The position numbers and the translations under genes were made by a program. 64,000 bases of DNA, taken from contig CADBQU010000024.1 in assembly GCA_902796905.1 (NCBI GenBank), forward strand, positions 37,395 to 101,394. Reading direction: 5' to 3'. Of the stretch, positions 50,073 through 59,719 are shown one piece after another; positions within the stretch are counted from its first letter, which is position 1; every line of letters begins with the position of its first letter. The DNA is from Oscillospiraceae bacterium. GTDB taxonomy: Bacteria; Bacillota; Clostridia; Oscillospirales; Acutalibacteraceae. The notes beneath the pieces are model-generated. The model searched no databases. It worked only from the letters and a program-made list of their open reading frames with translations, and was not told the DNA's origin.

Positions 50073-51428
50073 TTAAACGGTTTCCCCTAATAAATCGTAA
50101 TCCAAAAAGTCTTTTATTGCAACTTCAACAAAATCTCCGGGATTTAATTTTTTGTTTTCTTTTAAAGCGTTTAAAGTTTTGCCTTTAAGCTTAAAAAATA
50201 CTTTTCCGTCTATCTCCGGAGCGTCCGCCGCAGTTCTGCCGTAATAGCTTTTTAATGTGCCGTCATATCCTTCTACCAAAACCGTTTGAACAGTACCTAC
50301 TTTTTCTTTGTTCTTTTGTTCCGCTATACCTCTTTGCAGCTCCATAATGTTTTCGGCTCTGTCAACCTTTATTTGTTCTTCTATTTGGTTTGGCATAGCG
50401 GCGGCTTTCGTGCCGTCTTCCGCAGAATATGCAAAGCATCCCAAACGGTCAAATTTAACCTTTTTAACAAATTCGGCCAAAGCGGTAAAATCTTCTTCGG
50501 TTTCTCCCGGAAAACCGCAAATAAGAGAGGTTCTTAAAGTTACGCCGGGAATTTCTTTACGTATATGTTCTATTAACTCTATAATTTTTTTATGTGTGGT
50601 TTTGCGGTTCATATCTTTTAATATTCTGTCAACACTGTGCTGAATGGGAATATCAAAATATTTAACCAGTTTTTCTTCGTTTTTAACGGTGTTAATTAAA
50701 TTATCGTCATATCTTTCGGGATATGTATATAAAGTTCTTATCCATTTTATGCCTTCTATTTTACAAAGTTTTTGCAAAAGCTCTGCCAGCATAGGCTTAT
50801 TATATATATCTTCTCCGTAACGCGTAGTATCCTGCGCTATAACTACCAGTTCTTTTACTCCGTTTAAGGCTAAATTTTCCGCTTCTTTTAATATGTCTTC
50901 CATATTGCGGCTTCTGAATTTTCCCCTTATAAAAGGTATTGCACAGTAACTGCAGCAGTTAGAGCAGCCTTCGGCTATTTTTAAATAAGCCGTATAAGAC
51001 GGAGTTGTTAAAATTCGGTCTTCGTTTAACGGCAAATCGTATTTATTACCGAAAAAGTTTCCTCTTTCGCCGCTTAGCGCTTTTTTAATAATGTTAACAA
51101 TATCTTTGTTTTGCCCTAAAGATACCACTACATCCGCTTCGGGGATTTCGGTTAAAATTTGGTCCTTGTAACGTTCCGCCATACAACCCGTAATAATTAT
51201 CTTTTTTAAATTGCCTATTTTTTTATAGTCTTTTACTTCCAATATAACTTCTATGGCTTCCGCCACTGCGCTTTCTAAAAATCCGCAGGTATTTACAATT
51301 ATAACGTCTGCGTCATCTTCGCGTTTTGTTATGGTAAAACCGGCGCTTTCTATTTTTTTAAGCATTATCTCTGCGTCTACCTGATTTTTAGGGCAGCCCA
51401 AAGATATCATTCCTATTTTTGCGTTCAT
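50073..51428 (-). CDS. rimO: Ribosomal protein S12 methylthiotransferase RimO
   Basis: 451 aa. Three domains: UPF0004 with its Cys (SLGCPKNQVDAEIM, NTCGFLESAVAEA, GCMAERY), radical SAM with EGCSNCCSYCAIPFIRG (CxxxCxxC) and a C-terminal TRAM domain. Adds a methylthio group to Asp of ribosomal protein S12. It is 16 bp after recX, so co-transcribed. Confidence 0.96.
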   Translation of the reverse strand: MNAKIGMISLGCPKNQVDAEIMLKKIESAGFTITKREDDADVIIVNTCGFLESAVAEAIEVILEVKDYKKIGNLKKIIITGCMAERYKDQILTEIPEADVVVSLGQNKDIVNIIKKALSGERGNFFGNKYDLPLNEDRILTTPSYTAYLKIAEGCSNCCSYCAIPFIRGKFRSRNMEDILKEAENLALNGVKELVVIAQDTTRYGEDIYNKPMLAELLQKLCKIEGIKWIRTLYTYPERYDDNLINTVKNEEKLVKYFDIPIQHSVDRILKDMNRKTTHKKIIELIEHIRKEIPGVTLRTSLICGFPGETEEDFTALAEFVKKVKFDRLGCFAYSAEDGTKAAAMPNQIEEQIKVDRAENIMELQRGIAEQKNKEKVGTVQTVLVEGYDGTLKSYYGRTAADAPEIDGKVFFKLKGKTLNALKENKKLNPGDFVEVAIKDFLDYDLLGETV

Positions 51429-51444
51429 AAAAGTCCTCTAAGTT

Positions 51445-52056
51445 TTAATTAATGCTTTCTAATTCGTTTAAATATTTTTCCGTAACGGTTTTGGCTGTAT
51501 CGTAAGAAAATCCTTTTCTCATAAGCGCAGTTATAGCCTTGTTTTTGTCTTCAACTGCTTTTTTACCGTATTTTTTATATAAAATGTTTTCAGCCGCAGA
51601 ATAATCGTTAAATTCGTAAGAATTTAACAGGTCTTCGGCTAAAAGCTTATCAACTTTTTTGTAATAAAGTTTTTGTTTGATTTCGTTTTTGCTTTTGTTT
51701 TGTAAAATTAAAGTGTTAATAAGCCTTTTGGCATAATCTTCATCATTCAAAAAATTATGTTCCGTACAAAACGAAACGGCAATATCCGCTATGTTTTCGC
51801 TAAAATGTTTTAAAAGCTTTTCTTTTAAAAGTCCGCTGTTTAAGCTGCTTCTGGATAAATAATAAACCGCTTTCTTTTTTGCCCGTACGGTTTCGCTTTT
51901 TAAATAAATACCGTTTAGTTCTTCGGGAGAAATTTCGTCTCCATTTTTTATTTTAAGTTTAAACACCAAAGAGCTTAAAATTTTTTCGCTTTCCGAAGAG
52001 TCCTCAAATACAAGTGTTGTAAAGCCTTTTTCGTTTTTTGTTTTTATTATTTTCAT
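51445..52056 (-). CDS. recX: RecA regulator RecX
   Basis: 203 aa of tandem three-helix repeats: ARKKAVYYLSRSSLNSGLLKEKL-type helices, CTEHNFLNDEDYAKRLINTLI and ITALMRKGFSYDTAKTV. RecX modulates RecA filaments. Its place between recA and rimO on the same strand supports the call. Confidence 0.9.
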   Translation of the reverse strand: MKIIKTKNEKGFTTLVFEDSSESEKILSSLVFKLKIKNGDEISPEELNGIYLKSETVRAKKKAVYYLSRSSLNSGLLKEKLLKHFSENIADIAVSFCTEHNFLNDEDYAKRLINTLILQNKSKNEIKQKLYYKKVDKLLAEDLLNSYEFNDYSAAENILYKKYGKKAVEDKNKAITALMRKGFSYDTAKTVTEKYLNELESIN

Positions 52057-52103
52057 TTAAATTTAAATTTTATTTTTTAAGTGTTGATTTTTAGGTTGTA
52101 TAA

Positions 52104-52198
52104 GGGCGAAGCCCCAAAGCCCAATTTTTGGGCTTTGGCAAAAGCTTTGGCTTTTGCGCCAAAACAAAAATAAAATTTTTGTTTTGGGAGCTTCGCTC
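52104..52198 (-). repeat. Cloverleaf element 21
   Basis: Outer stem core GCGAAGC/GCTTCGC, extended by G-C and G-T pairs. Arms on the + strand: CAAAGCCCAA/TTGGGCTTTG, GCAAAAGC/GCTTTTGC, CCAAAACAAAAAT/ATTTTTGTTTTGG. Confidence 0.9.
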
Positions 52199-52207
52199 CA
52201 CATATAT

Positions 52208-52250
52208 TTTTATTCTCGCTTGCCTAGTATGACAGGACTCGAACCTGCCT
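52208..52250 (-). other. tRNA T-arm-like fragment plus short dispersed repeat after recA
   Basis: Read on the minus strand, GGCAGGTTCGAGTCCTGTC (+ 52231-52249) folds as a T-arm with a TTCGAGT loop, followed by CATACTA and TAGGCAAGCGAGAATAA. No D-arm or anticodon arm is present, because recA coding sequence lies directly upstream. It looks like the 3' end of a tRNA gene, as an attachment-site relic would. The TAGGCAAGCGAGAATA part also occurs at 63890 and, with one change, at 33535. Confidence 0.45.
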
Positions 52251-52254
52251 AAAG

Positions 52255-53364
52255 TTATTCGTCTACCGCAACGTCTATATTAATTTTTCTTTTTGGTTTT
52301 GCGGCAGATTCTTCTTTTACTTCTTTGCTTTCTTTGCTTTCATTGTTTTCATCTTTTGCTTCCGCTTCGGGGTTTCTTAATTTTGCCAAAGCTTCATTAA
52401 TTTTGTCCTCTACGGCTTTTGCCAATTCTTTATTTGCAGAAAGAGTAGCTTTTGTGTTTTCTTTTCCCTGACCCAATCTTTCGCCTTCAAAGCTGTAATA
52501 TGCGCCCGAACGAACCAATACGCCTAAATTTAAACCTAATTCTATAAGTTCGCTTTCGTGAGAAATTCCCGTTCCGTACATAATGTCAAATTCTGCGGTT
52601 TTAAAAGGCGGAGCCACTTTATTTTTAACTATTTTAACTTTTGTATGCGAACCTATCATTTCACTGCCGTTCTTTAAAGTTTCGGCTTTTCTTATTTCCA
52701 TTCTTACAGAAGCATAAAATTTTAAAGCCATACCGCCGGTAGTGGTTTCGGGGTTTCCGTACATAACGCCTATTTTTAAACGCAGCTGGTTAATAAATAT
52801 TGCAACGCAGTTGGATTTTGAAATTATGCTGGATAATTTCCTCATAGCCTGACTCATAAGACGAGCCTGAAGACCGGGGAGAGAATCGCCCATTTCTCCT
52901 TCAATTTCGGCTTTGGGAACCAACGCTGCTACGGAGTCTATAACTATAATATCTATGGCTCCGGAACGAATTAAGCTTTCGGCTATTTCCAAAGCCTGTT
53001 CGCCGCTGTCCGGCTGAGAAACCCAAAGGTTATCTATATCTACTCCCAAATTTTTTGCATATACGGGGTCTAATGCGTGTTCTACATCTATAAATGCCGC
53101 TTGTCCGCCCATTTTTTGCGCTTCGGCTACGGCATGTAAAGCCAAAGTAGTTTTACCGGAGCTTTCCGGTCCGTACATTTCGGTAATTCTTCCTCTGGGA
53201 AGTCCGCCTATACCCAAGGCGTAGTCTAAGCCTATAGAACCGGTTGAAATATGCTCAACATTCATTCTGGAGTTGTCTCCGAGTTTCATTACGGCTCCTA
53301 CGCCGAATTTTTTTTCTATTTGGCTTAAAACCGTTTCCAAAGCTTTATTTCTTTCGTCTGCCAT
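52255..53364 (-). CDS. recA: Recombinase RecA
   Basis: 369 aa. Walker [17 protein letters not shown] (about residues 65-80), Walker [19 protein letters not shown], and the DNA-binding loops [10 protein letters not shown] and [20 protein letters not shown]. Strand exchange and SOS co-protease. The C-terminus from about 325 is a long Glu/Lys/Asn-rich acidic tail ending in a basic KPKRKINID patch. It is followed by recX. Confidence 0.98.
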   Translation of the reverse strand: MADERNKALETVLSQIEKKFGVGAVMKLGDNSRMNVEHISTGSIGLDYALGIGGLPRGRITEMYGPESSGKTTLALHAVAEAQKMGGQAAFIDVEHALDPVYAKNLGVDIDNLWVSQPDSGEQALEIAESLIRSGAIDIIVIDSVAALVPKAEIEGEMGDSLPGLQARLMSQAMRKLSSIISKSNCVAIFINQLRLKIGVMYGNPETTTGGMALKFYASVRMEIRKAETLKNGSEMIGSHTKVKIVKNKVAPPFKTAEFDIMYGTGISHESELIELGLNLGVLVRSGAYYSFEGERLGQGKENTKATLSANKELAKAVEDKINEALAKLRNPEAEAKDENNESKESKEVKEESAAKPKRKINIDVAVDE

Positions 53365-53454
53365 AAAATATCTCCCCTTAAATAAAATTTGTTTTATAAA
53401 GTTTATATTTGTTTATAATTGTTTTAAATGATAAAACAAAGTTTTACTGTGTGC

Positions 53455-53551
53455 GGGCGAAGAGCCCAAAGCCCTTTGGGCTTTGCAAAAGCAAATAAAT
53501 TGCTTTTGCAAAAAAACAAAAATAAAATTTTTGTTTTTTAGGCTTTCGCCC
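53455..53551 (-). repeat. Cloverleaf element 22
   Basis: Outer stem GGGCGAA-AGCC/GGCT-TTCGCCC with a bulged G. Arms on the + strand: CAAAGCCC/GGGCTTTG, GCAAAAGCAA/TTGCTTTTGC, AAAAAACAAAAAT/ATTTTTGTTTTTT. Confidence 0.91.
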
Positions 53552-53569
53552 TATTTGGTTTTTAATTTT

Positions 53570-54394
53570 TTATTGCTTTATTCCCAAAACCACTCTGTCG
53601 TTACTTGAATAATCTTTAAAAATTTGCGTTTTAAAATTATGCTTTTGCAAAATTTGTTCTACGGCTTTGGCCTGAGAAAAGCCTACCTCAAAAATAATTT
53701 TGCCGTTTTTTTCTAAAACATCTTCGCTTTGCAGAGTTATTTTTTTGTAAAATTTTAATGGGTCGTTTTTAGATATTAAAGCGATTTTCGGCTCAAATTT
53801 TACTTCCCTTTGCAAACCGCCGTATTCTTCTTTGGCTATATAAGGCGGATTACTTGTAATTAAGTTAAATTTTTTAGGCTCGCTTTTTTTTAAGGCTTTT
53901 TTTAAATTAAAAGCGTTTGCTTTAATAGGCGTTACCAAAGCATGGTTTAGCTTTATGTTTTCTTTTAAATAAAAAAATGCTTTGCGGCTTTTTTCTATTG
54001 CAGTCACTTTAATATTTTTGCCTTTGGCTTCTTTGTTTTTTGCAATGGCAATGGCAATTGCTCCGCTTCCCGAACATATATCTAAAACTTTATCGTTTTC
54101 TTTTAAATTATCTAAAGCTATATCTACTAAAAGTTCGGTTTCGGGGCGGGGAATTAAAACTCCTTTTCCCACTTTAAAAGGTAAAGAATAAAATTCCCAT
54201 TCTTTTAATAAATATTGCAACGGAACGCCCTTTGCCCGTTTTTTTATAAGTTTTTTGCTGTTAAGCTTGTAAAGCTCTTCTATGTCCGTATTGCTGAAAT
54301 CCGCCAAGGAACCTTCCAGCATTTTTTTAATTTCCGCTTTGCTTATAATTTTTTTGTTTTTTATTTGTTTTTGGTTTGTGTTTTTTGTTTGCAT
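53570..54394 (-). CDS. prmC: Release factor glutamine methyltransferase PrmC
   Basis: 274 aa. N-terminal helical domain (EIKKMLEGSLADFSNTDIEELY), PLQYLLKEWEFYSLPFKVGKGVLIPRPETELLVD, SAM motif VLDICSGSGAIAIAIA and catalytic NPPYI near residue 188. Methylates the GGQ glutamine of release factors RF1 and RF2. It sits downstream of the DUF1385 gene, a frequent pairing in Clostridia. The first residues are a Lys/Asn/Gln-rich leader. Confidence 0.95.
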   Translation of the reverse strand: MQTKNTNQKQIKNKKIISKAEIKKMLEGSLADFSNTDIEELYKLNSKKLIKKRAKGVPLQYLLKEWEFYSLPFKVGKGVLIPRPETELLVDIALDNLKENDKVLDICSGSGAIAIAIAKNKEAKGKNIKVTAIEKSRKAFFYLKENIKLNHALVTPIKANAFNLKKALKKSEPKKFNLITSNPPYIAKEEYGGLQREVKFEPKIALISKNDPLKFYKKITLQSEDVLEKNGKIIFEVGFSQAKAVEQILQKHNFKTQIFKDYSSNDRVVLGIKQ

Positions 54395-54430
54395 TTTTCG
54401 GTTTTGTTTTTATTTTTATTTTTTGTTTCA

Positions 54431-54513
54431 GGCGAAAGTCAAAAGCCCTTTGGGCTTTGCAAAAGCTTTGGCTTTTGCCTAAAAAACAAATATTTGTTTT
54501 TTAGGCTTTCGCC
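54431..54513 (-). repeat. Cloverleaf element 23
   Basis: Outer stem GGCGAAAG/CTTTCGCC. Arms on the + strand: AAAGCCC/GGGCTTT, GCAAAAGC/GCTTTTGC, CCTAAAAAACAAA/TTTGTTTTTTAGG. Confidence 0.91.
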
Positions 54514-54545
54514 TTTTGTTAATTTTTATTATAAAATCTTAGTTA

Positions 54546-55583
54546 TTAATCTTCGGGTGTATCTTCTTGTGTGTTTTCTTTTAAAGTTAAGCTTTCGGCT
54601 TCTTCTTTTGGAAGTACCGCCAAAAGCGAGGCTATTCCCACTTTGCACATAGATAAGTCCGGCTCTTTGGTGGTTATTCTTTGCATCCATAATCCCGGAG
54701 CCGAAATTATTTTAACCAAAACATTTTGATGCTTTCCGCAATATCTTATAAGCTCGTATCCTATGCCGCAAATCAAAGGCAAAATTAATATTTTAATTAA
54801 AACCCAAAGCCAGGTTATTTTAGTAATTGCGGGGAAAACAGTTTGAAGAATAAATGATAATAATATACCTACAAAAAGCATTAAAAACATAAAAGAAGTT
54901 CCGCATCTGGGATGAAATCTGCTTTGCTTTTTTACATTTTCTTTAGTAAGCATAAGACCGTTTTCGTAACAAAAAATTGTTTTGTGCTCTGCACCGTGAT
55001 ACATAAATACGCGTTTTATGTCTTTTGTTTTAGATACTAAAACAATATATAAAATAAAAATTATTATTTTAAGTACGCCTTCAAATAACGCTCTTAAAAA
55101 AGATATATTGTTGTTTAAAAGTCCGTTCAATAAATTAAACAATTTTGCCGGAACATACATAAAAAGGGCAATTGCCAAAAGTACGCCTAATACAGAAGCT
55201 ATAACCATAGTAGCCCCCATAACCGCTCCGCTTAATTTTTTGGGCTCGGATTTTTCTTTTTGGTTTTCTTTTTCGTCTCCGCTTTTGTTTCGGTCTTCAT
55301 TTTCTTGTTCCGGGTCGGCTTCTTCAAGCTCTGTCATACCGGATTTATCCGCCGATATCATAAGGGCTTTATAGCCTTGTATTAAACTTTCAACAAAAGT
55401 TACCGCCCCTCTTATTATAGGTAAATTTAAAAATTTACATTTATCTTTTACGGAACCCTCGTTAAAATCTATAACTTCTATTTCTTTTTGTTTGTTCCTA
55501 ACGGCTATAACCGTTTTTAGGGGACTTTTCATCATAATGCCTTCTATTAAGGCTTGTCCGCCTACACTTAAACATTTTCTCAA
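54546..55583 (-). CDS. DUF1385 membrane protein (YqhQ family)
   Basis: 345 aa from a TTG start with AAGGAG seven bases upstream. Begins with the family hallmark SVGGQALIEGIMMKSP, then two to four hydrophobic spans (ASVLGVLLAIALFMYVP, FLMLFVGILLSFILQTVF, IKILILPLICGIGYELI), the YHGAEHKTIFCYEN motif and HPRCGTSF. Function is unknown. A Glu/Lys/Asn-rich insert lies at about residues 85-120. It lies just upstream of prmC. Confidence 0.92.
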   Translation of the reverse strand: MRKCLSVGGQALIEGIMMKSPLKTVIAVRNKQKEIEVIDFNEGSVKDKCKFLNLPIIRGAVTFVESLIQGYKALMISADKSGMTELEEADPEQENEDRNKSGDEKENQKEKSEPKKLSGAVMGATMVIASVLGVLLAIALFMYVPAKLFNLLNGLLNNNISFLRALFEGVLKIIIFILYIVLVSKTKDIKRVFMYHGAEHKTIFCYENGLMLTKENVKKQSRFHPRCGTSFMFLMLFVGILLSFILQTVFPAITKITWLWVLIKILILPLICGIGYELIRYCGKHQNVLVKIISAPGLWMQRITTKEPDLSMCKVGIASLLAVLPKEEAESLTLKENTQEDTPED

Positions 55584-55698
55584 TTCGGTTCTCCTTAAGG
55601 CTTTTTAATTTTTAAAAAATTTTGGTTTTTATTTATTGATTTTTTATATTGCCGATTTTTTAGTTTTTATTTTTTATTTTTAAAATTCGGTATTGTAC

Positions 55699-55791
55699 GG
55701 GCGAAGCCCCAAAGCCCGATTTTTTCGGGCTTTGCAAAAGCTTTGGCTTTTGCCCGGAACAAAATAAAATTTTGTTCCGGGGGCTTCGCCC
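55699..55791 (-). repeat. Cloverleaf element 24
   Basis: Outer stem GGGCGAAGCCC/GGGCTTCGCCC. Arms on the + strand: CAAAGCCCGA/TCGGGCTTTG, GCAAAAGC/GCTTTTGC, CCCGGAACAAAAT/ATTTTGTTCCGGG. Confidence 0.93.
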
Positions 55792-55799
55792 GATGCTTT

Positions 55800-57329
55800 T
55801 TAATTCTCTGCTTTTGTTTCTTCTATTTCGTTTTTTATGCTTTCCATGGTTTTATCAACTTTTTCTTCTATTTTTTGCTGTTCGGTTTTAACTTCTTCTT
55901 TATCGGACTCTTCTTTTAATACTATGGGTAAAACTATGCTTACGGTAGTTCCTACGCCCTCGGTGCTTTCCAAAAACAATAATCCGTTGTGCTGTTTTAT
56001 TATTTCGTCGGCTACGGCTAAGCCTATGCCGCTGCCCCTAACGTTTGTATTGGCTTTGTAAAACTTTTCTTTAACTCTGTCTATATCCTGCGAAGGAATA
56101 CCTACGCCCGTGTCAGTAACTCTTATGTTTATACAGCCCTCTTCCACCAAAGCGGTAACTAAAACCTGACCGCCGTTTTCCGTGTATTTAACGGCGTTAT
56201 CTATTACGTTTATAAATACCTGCTTTATACGGTTAATATCCGCTAAAACCGGCGGAAGCTCTTTTGGGGTGTTTAACGTCATTTCTATATTTTGTTTTTT
56301 TGCAAGTTCGCGGTACATATCTACAGCCTCGGTCAAAGGCTTTAATATGTCCATTTTTTGCATTGAAACCTTTAATCTGCCGGATTGCATACGGCTGAAA
56401 TCCAATAAATCTTCCACTAATCCCGAAAGCCTTTCGCTTTCGGTTAAAATAACGTCTAACGCTTTTTTTATAATTTCGTCATCCGAATCCGTAACCGACA
56501 TTTTTGCGGTTTCGCCCCATCCCCTTATTGCGGTTAAAGGCGTGCGAAGCTCGTGAGAAATAGAAGAAATGAAATTGTTTTTTATTTCTTCGCTTTGCTC
56601 AAGCTCGCTTGCCATATAATTAATACCGTTGCAAAGCTCGCCTATTTCGTCATCGGAATTTATTTTTATTCTTGCCGAAAATTCTCCGGCTGCAATTCTT
56701 CTTGAAATTTTGCTTACTTCGGTTACGGGTAAAACAATTGAATTTATAAAATACATACCCGTTAAAGCCGAAAAAATTAAAATTGCGGCGCCTAAAAGTA
56801 TTACAAAAATATTTATTACCCTTATACGGGTATCTACTTTGCTCATACTTATTATCCATCTTACCGCACCGTTAGAGCCGCTGCCGAAATCCGATAAAAT
56901 TTCGGTTTTAGCCATTATTTTTTCGCCTACCGAACTTTTGCCGATAAAATATGCGGTTTTGCTGTAAGATTTTAAGGCTTCGTAATAATCGGGTTTGGCT
57001 TCGGAGTTAGAGGCAAAACCTGTACTTGATACAACAATATTTCCGGAAGAATCTAAAATATCAACCTCTATTTGGTCTTTGTATTTAAAATTTTCAATAT
57101 ATTCAAAAGCCAAAGTATTAAACTCGGATTTGGAACATGTAGAAAGAAGGTTGTATCCGGAACAAAGCTCGTTTGCCTTATTTTTAGCGTTGGTATTATA
57201 GTAGTTATAAACTATAACACAGGTAAAAATTTCTATAACCAAAATAACGGCGGCGGTAACGGACAAAACGTTAAGCATCCATCTTTTGGTTATTCCGCCT
57301 ATTTTTATCCGTTTAAACTTATTAAACAT
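55800..57329 (-). CDS. Sensor histidine kinase
   Basis: 509 aa. Membrane span at about 20-40, an extracytoplasmic sensor domain (40-165), second span near 172-195, HAMP domain (to about 250), HisKA with the phospho-acceptor in SSISHELRTPLTAIRGWGETA, then HATPase with DNAVKYTENGGQ, DTGVGIP and GSGIGLAVADEI. The C-terminus is a Glu/Lys-rich tail. It resembles ResE/VicK-type kinases without PAS. It is 71 bp downstream of its response regulator; the signal is unknown. Confidence 0.95.
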   Translation of the reverse strand: MFNKFKRIKIGGITKRWMLNVLSVTAAVILVIEIFTCVIVYNYYNTNAKNKANELCSGYNLLSTCSKSEFNTLAFEYIENFKYKDQIEVDILDSSGNIVVSSTGFASNSEAKPDYYEALKSYSKTAYFIGKSSVGEKIMAKTEILSDFGSGSNGAVRWIISMSKVDTRIRVINIFVILLGAAILIFSALTGMYFINSIVLPVTEVSKISRRIAAGEFSARIKINSDDEIGELCNGINYMASELEQSEEIKNNFISSISHELRTPLTAIRGWGETAKMSVTDSDDEIIKKALDVILTESERLSGLVEDLLDFSRMQSGRLKVSMQKMDILKPLTEAVDMYRELAKKQNIEMTLNTPKELPPVLADINRIKQVFINVIDNAVKYTENGGQVLVTALVEEGCINIRVTDTGVGIPSQDIDRVKEKFYKANTNVRGSGIGLAVADEIIKQHNGLLFLESTEGVGTTVSIVLPIVLKEESDKEEVKTEQQKIEEKVDKTMESIKNEIEETKAEN

Positions 57330-57400
57330 CCGAATATCCTCCTTTCTTAAATAAATTAAGTAAAATTACAAAATAAAACCTCAAGCTTTTTAATTTAGGC

Positions 57401-58102
57401 TTAATTTAATTCTTTTGTATTCCATTTATAACCCATGCCCCAAACCGTTAAAAGATTTTTGGGCTCTCCGGGGTTATCTTCTATTTTAATTCTTAAACGC
57501 CTTATGTTAACGTCTACTATTTTTTCTTCTCCGAAATATTCATCGCCCCAAACCCTGTTTAAAATATCGGTTCTTGAAAGCGCCACATTCGGATTTTGAA
57601 AAAAGTATTCTATAATTTGAAATTCAACCTGTGTGAGCTCTATGTTTTTATTGTTTTTAAGCAAACTTCTTTTTCTTAAATTAAGCGTAAATTCGTTTAG
57701 CTTTATTTCATCGGGATTATTAAACGTTCCCTGCATTTCAACCCTTCTGTACAAAGAGTCAACTCTTGCCAAAAGCTCTGTGGGAGAAAAAGGTTTTGTA
57801 ACATAATCGTCGGCTCCGAGCATAAGACCGCTTATTTTATCCATTTCCTGAGTTCTGGCGGTAAGCATAATAATGCCTAATTTTTCGGAACGTTTGCGCA
57901 GTTCCTTGCAAACGGCAAAACCGTCCATACCCGGCAATGTTATATCCAGTAAAACTATATCAAAATCTTTAGAGCTGTCGTAAATTTCCAAAGCTTCTTC
58001 TCCCGAAGCTACGCCTACGGTGTTATATCCTACACGGTTTAAATTTATTATTTCAAATTCGCGGATTGCTTCTTCGTCTTCTACAATAAGAATTTTTTTC
58101 AT
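57401..58102 (-). CDS. OmpR/PhoB-type response regulator
   Basis: 233 aa from ATG at 58102, chosen for its AGGAGG site; the open frame upstream of it is cloverleaf 25. Receiver domain with phospho-acceptor Asp in VLLDITLPGMDGF, the Thr in MLTARTQ and Lys in VTKPFSPTELLARV, then a winged-helix DNA-binding domain (LTQVEFQIIEYFFQNPN, RTDILNRVWGDEYFG, DVNIRRLRIKIE). It forms a two-component pair with the kinase downstream. Confidence 0.96.
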   Translation of the reverse strand: MKKILIVEDEEAIREFEIINLNRVGYNTVGVASGEEALEIYDSSKDFDIVLLDITLPGMDGFAVCKELRKRSEKLGIIMLTARTQEMDKISGLMLGADDYVTKPFSPTELLARVDSLYRRVEMQGTFNNPDEIKLNEFTLNLRKRSLLKNNKNIELTQVEFQIIEYFFQNPNVALSRTDILNRVWGDEYFGEEKIVDVNIRRLRIKIEDNPGEPKNLLTVWGMGYKWNTKELN

Positions 58103-58134
58103 TCTTTTGCCTCCTGATGGATTGGTTTTTGGTA

Positions 58135-58234
58135 GGCGGCGAGCCTTCAAAAAACAAATTTTGTTTTTTGAAAGCAAAAGCTTTGCTTTTGCGCAGGAAC
58201 AAAAATTTATTTTTGTTCCTGCAGGCTCGCCGCC
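58135..58234 (-). repeat. Cloverleaf element 25
   Basis: Outer stem GGCGGCGAGCCT/AGGCTCGCCGCC (12 bp). Arms: TTCAAAAAACAAA/TTTGTTTTTTGAA, GCAAAAGC/GCTTTTGC, GCAGGAACAAAAAT/ATTTTTGTTCCTGC. Confidence 0.93.
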
Positions 58235-58245
58235 TTATTGTATTT

Positions 58246-59571
58246 TTATTTGCTTATTAAACTGAACATATTTTGTATGCTGTTTTCGTCCAAACCGGAT
58301 TTTTCTCCGTTTTCGGTAAGATATGCAATGTAAGAAAAACCGTCTTTCTCCGAAAGCGCAAAATAATTTTTATTTTCTTTGTTTTCTATTTCGGAACTTG
58401 CAATTATTTTTATTTCAAAAACAAAATTTACGGTTCCTGTTTTTTCATCTTTAAAATAAACCTTGCATTTGCGTTGGTCGGTTTGTTTTGTAATGTAAAG
58501 CTTATTTAAAATTTCATCGGTTAAATTTAAATAATAACCGTCAAGTATATTCATATATGTTTTTTGAACCACGACGTTTTTGCTGCCGTTAAAATTTATC
58601 CAGTCGGTAGTAAAACTTTTGCTGCTGTCGTTAAAACTTTCTATGGTTTCGCCTATTACGGGTATATCCAAACGTCCGTCGCCGTTAATGTCCGTAACGG
58701 ATACGGAGCTGTCCCTTGAATTTAAAGTGTTTTGTTTTGTAAGCTTATTAAAATACGGATTGTACAGCTTTTTGTCTTTAAAATAAATAAGCTCCGTGGC
58801 TATTTCGGTTTTGCTTTTTGCGGCGTCTAAAAAAATTGCCGATTGGTCATTTGCAAGCAGAGATACCTGAGGCTCCGAAAAAGAGGTTATATTTTTGTCA
58901 AGACTTATGTTTCCAAGCTCGGTTACTCCGCTTTCGTTTATTGAAAATATATGTGCCGAAGCTTCGGCGGAAGCATTAATCTTTGCTATAAACAATTGGT
59001 CTTTGCTGTCGTTTATTAAATTGCAAACGGTAAAAACATTGTAGCTTTCTTCAAGCCTTGTTCTAAGTTTGTTTTTTTCAAAACTTAAAACCGCAACTTT
59101 TTTATCAACCTTTGAATAAACGGAATATCCCACAACTATATCCAATTTGTCATTTCCCGTTAAATCGGCAAAAAGCACTTTTTCTATACTTTGAGCGTCA
59201 AACGAAACGTCTCCCGCCATTTCCCATTTTTTGTTGTTCTTATTAACAATGCTTAAATGTATGTTTTGAGAATTTTCGTTTAAAGAATAAAATGCCAAAC
59301 AATAGTTTTCGTCGGTTTTATTTTCCAAATCACAAAAAATAAATGCCGAATGATAATTACCCATACTTGGATATTTTAAAGTATAGTCTTTGCCTATGCT
59401 TTTTTCCAATGCTACCGATACCGAATTCATATCTCCCGTAGGCTTAGGCGGACGCAGCAGATCGTCTGCCGAAAGCGAACTGCCGTTGCAGGAAGATAAA
59501 GTAAAAAGCACTACGCACAAACAAATAATTTTTACTGCGGCATTTTTAATTTTAAGGTTATTTATATGCAC
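58246..59571 (-). CDS. Putative lipoprotein with FG-GAP-like repeats
   Basis: 441 aa. A lipoprotein signal (IICLCVVLFTLSSC, lipobox LSSC with Cys near residue 28) is followed by a large exported domain with aspartate-rich blade motifs of beta-propeller type (FADLTGNDKLDIVVGYS, VTDINGDGRLDIPVIGE). Family not recognised. It lies directly upstream of the two-component genes on the same strand, so it may feed a surface signal to them; this is an inference. Confidence 0.8.
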   Translation of the reverse strand: MHINNLKIKNAAVKIICLCVVLFTLSSCNGSSLSADDLLRPPKPTGDMNSVSVALEKSIGKDYTLKYPSMGNYHSAFIFCDLENKTDENYCLAFYSLNENSQNIHLSIVNKNNKKWEMAGDVSFDAQSIEKVLFADLTGNDKLDIVVGYSVYSKVDKKVAVLSFEKNKLRTRLEESYNVFTVCNLINDSKDQLFIAKINASAEASAHIFSINESGVTELGNISLDKNITSFSEPQVSLLANDQSAIFLDAAKSKTEIATELIYFKDKKLYNPYFNKLTKQNTLNSRDSSVSVTDINGDGRLDIPVIGETIESFNDSSKSFTTDWINFNGSKNVVVQKTYMNILDGYYLNLTDEILNKLYITKQTDQRKCKVYFKDEKTGTVNFVFEIKIIASSEIENKENKNYFALSEKDGFSYIAYLTENGEKSGLDENSIQNMFSLISK

Positions 59572-59631
59572 ATAATGTCTCCTTTTTATAATTTATATTA
59601 ACAATTGCTTACTGCATATCTATACACTGTA

Positions 59632-59660
59632 ATTATATCAATTTATATATAAAAAGTAAA
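59632..59660 (-). promoter_or_regulatory. Promoter of the lipoprotein/two-component group
   Basis: On the minus strand TTTACT (+ 59655-59660), 17-bp spacer, TATAAT (+ 59632-59637) with TGA before it (extended -10). Confidence 0.7.
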
Positions 59661-59719
59661 GAAAAACCGCTAAAATATTTAATATAAAAACAAAAAAGTT
59701 AAAACAAAAAATAAGCGAG

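Noticed and set aside
58103..58177. N-terminal extension of the response regulator
   Set aside because: The extension runs into cloverleaf 25; ATG at 58102 has an AGGAGG site, and the receiver domain begins there.
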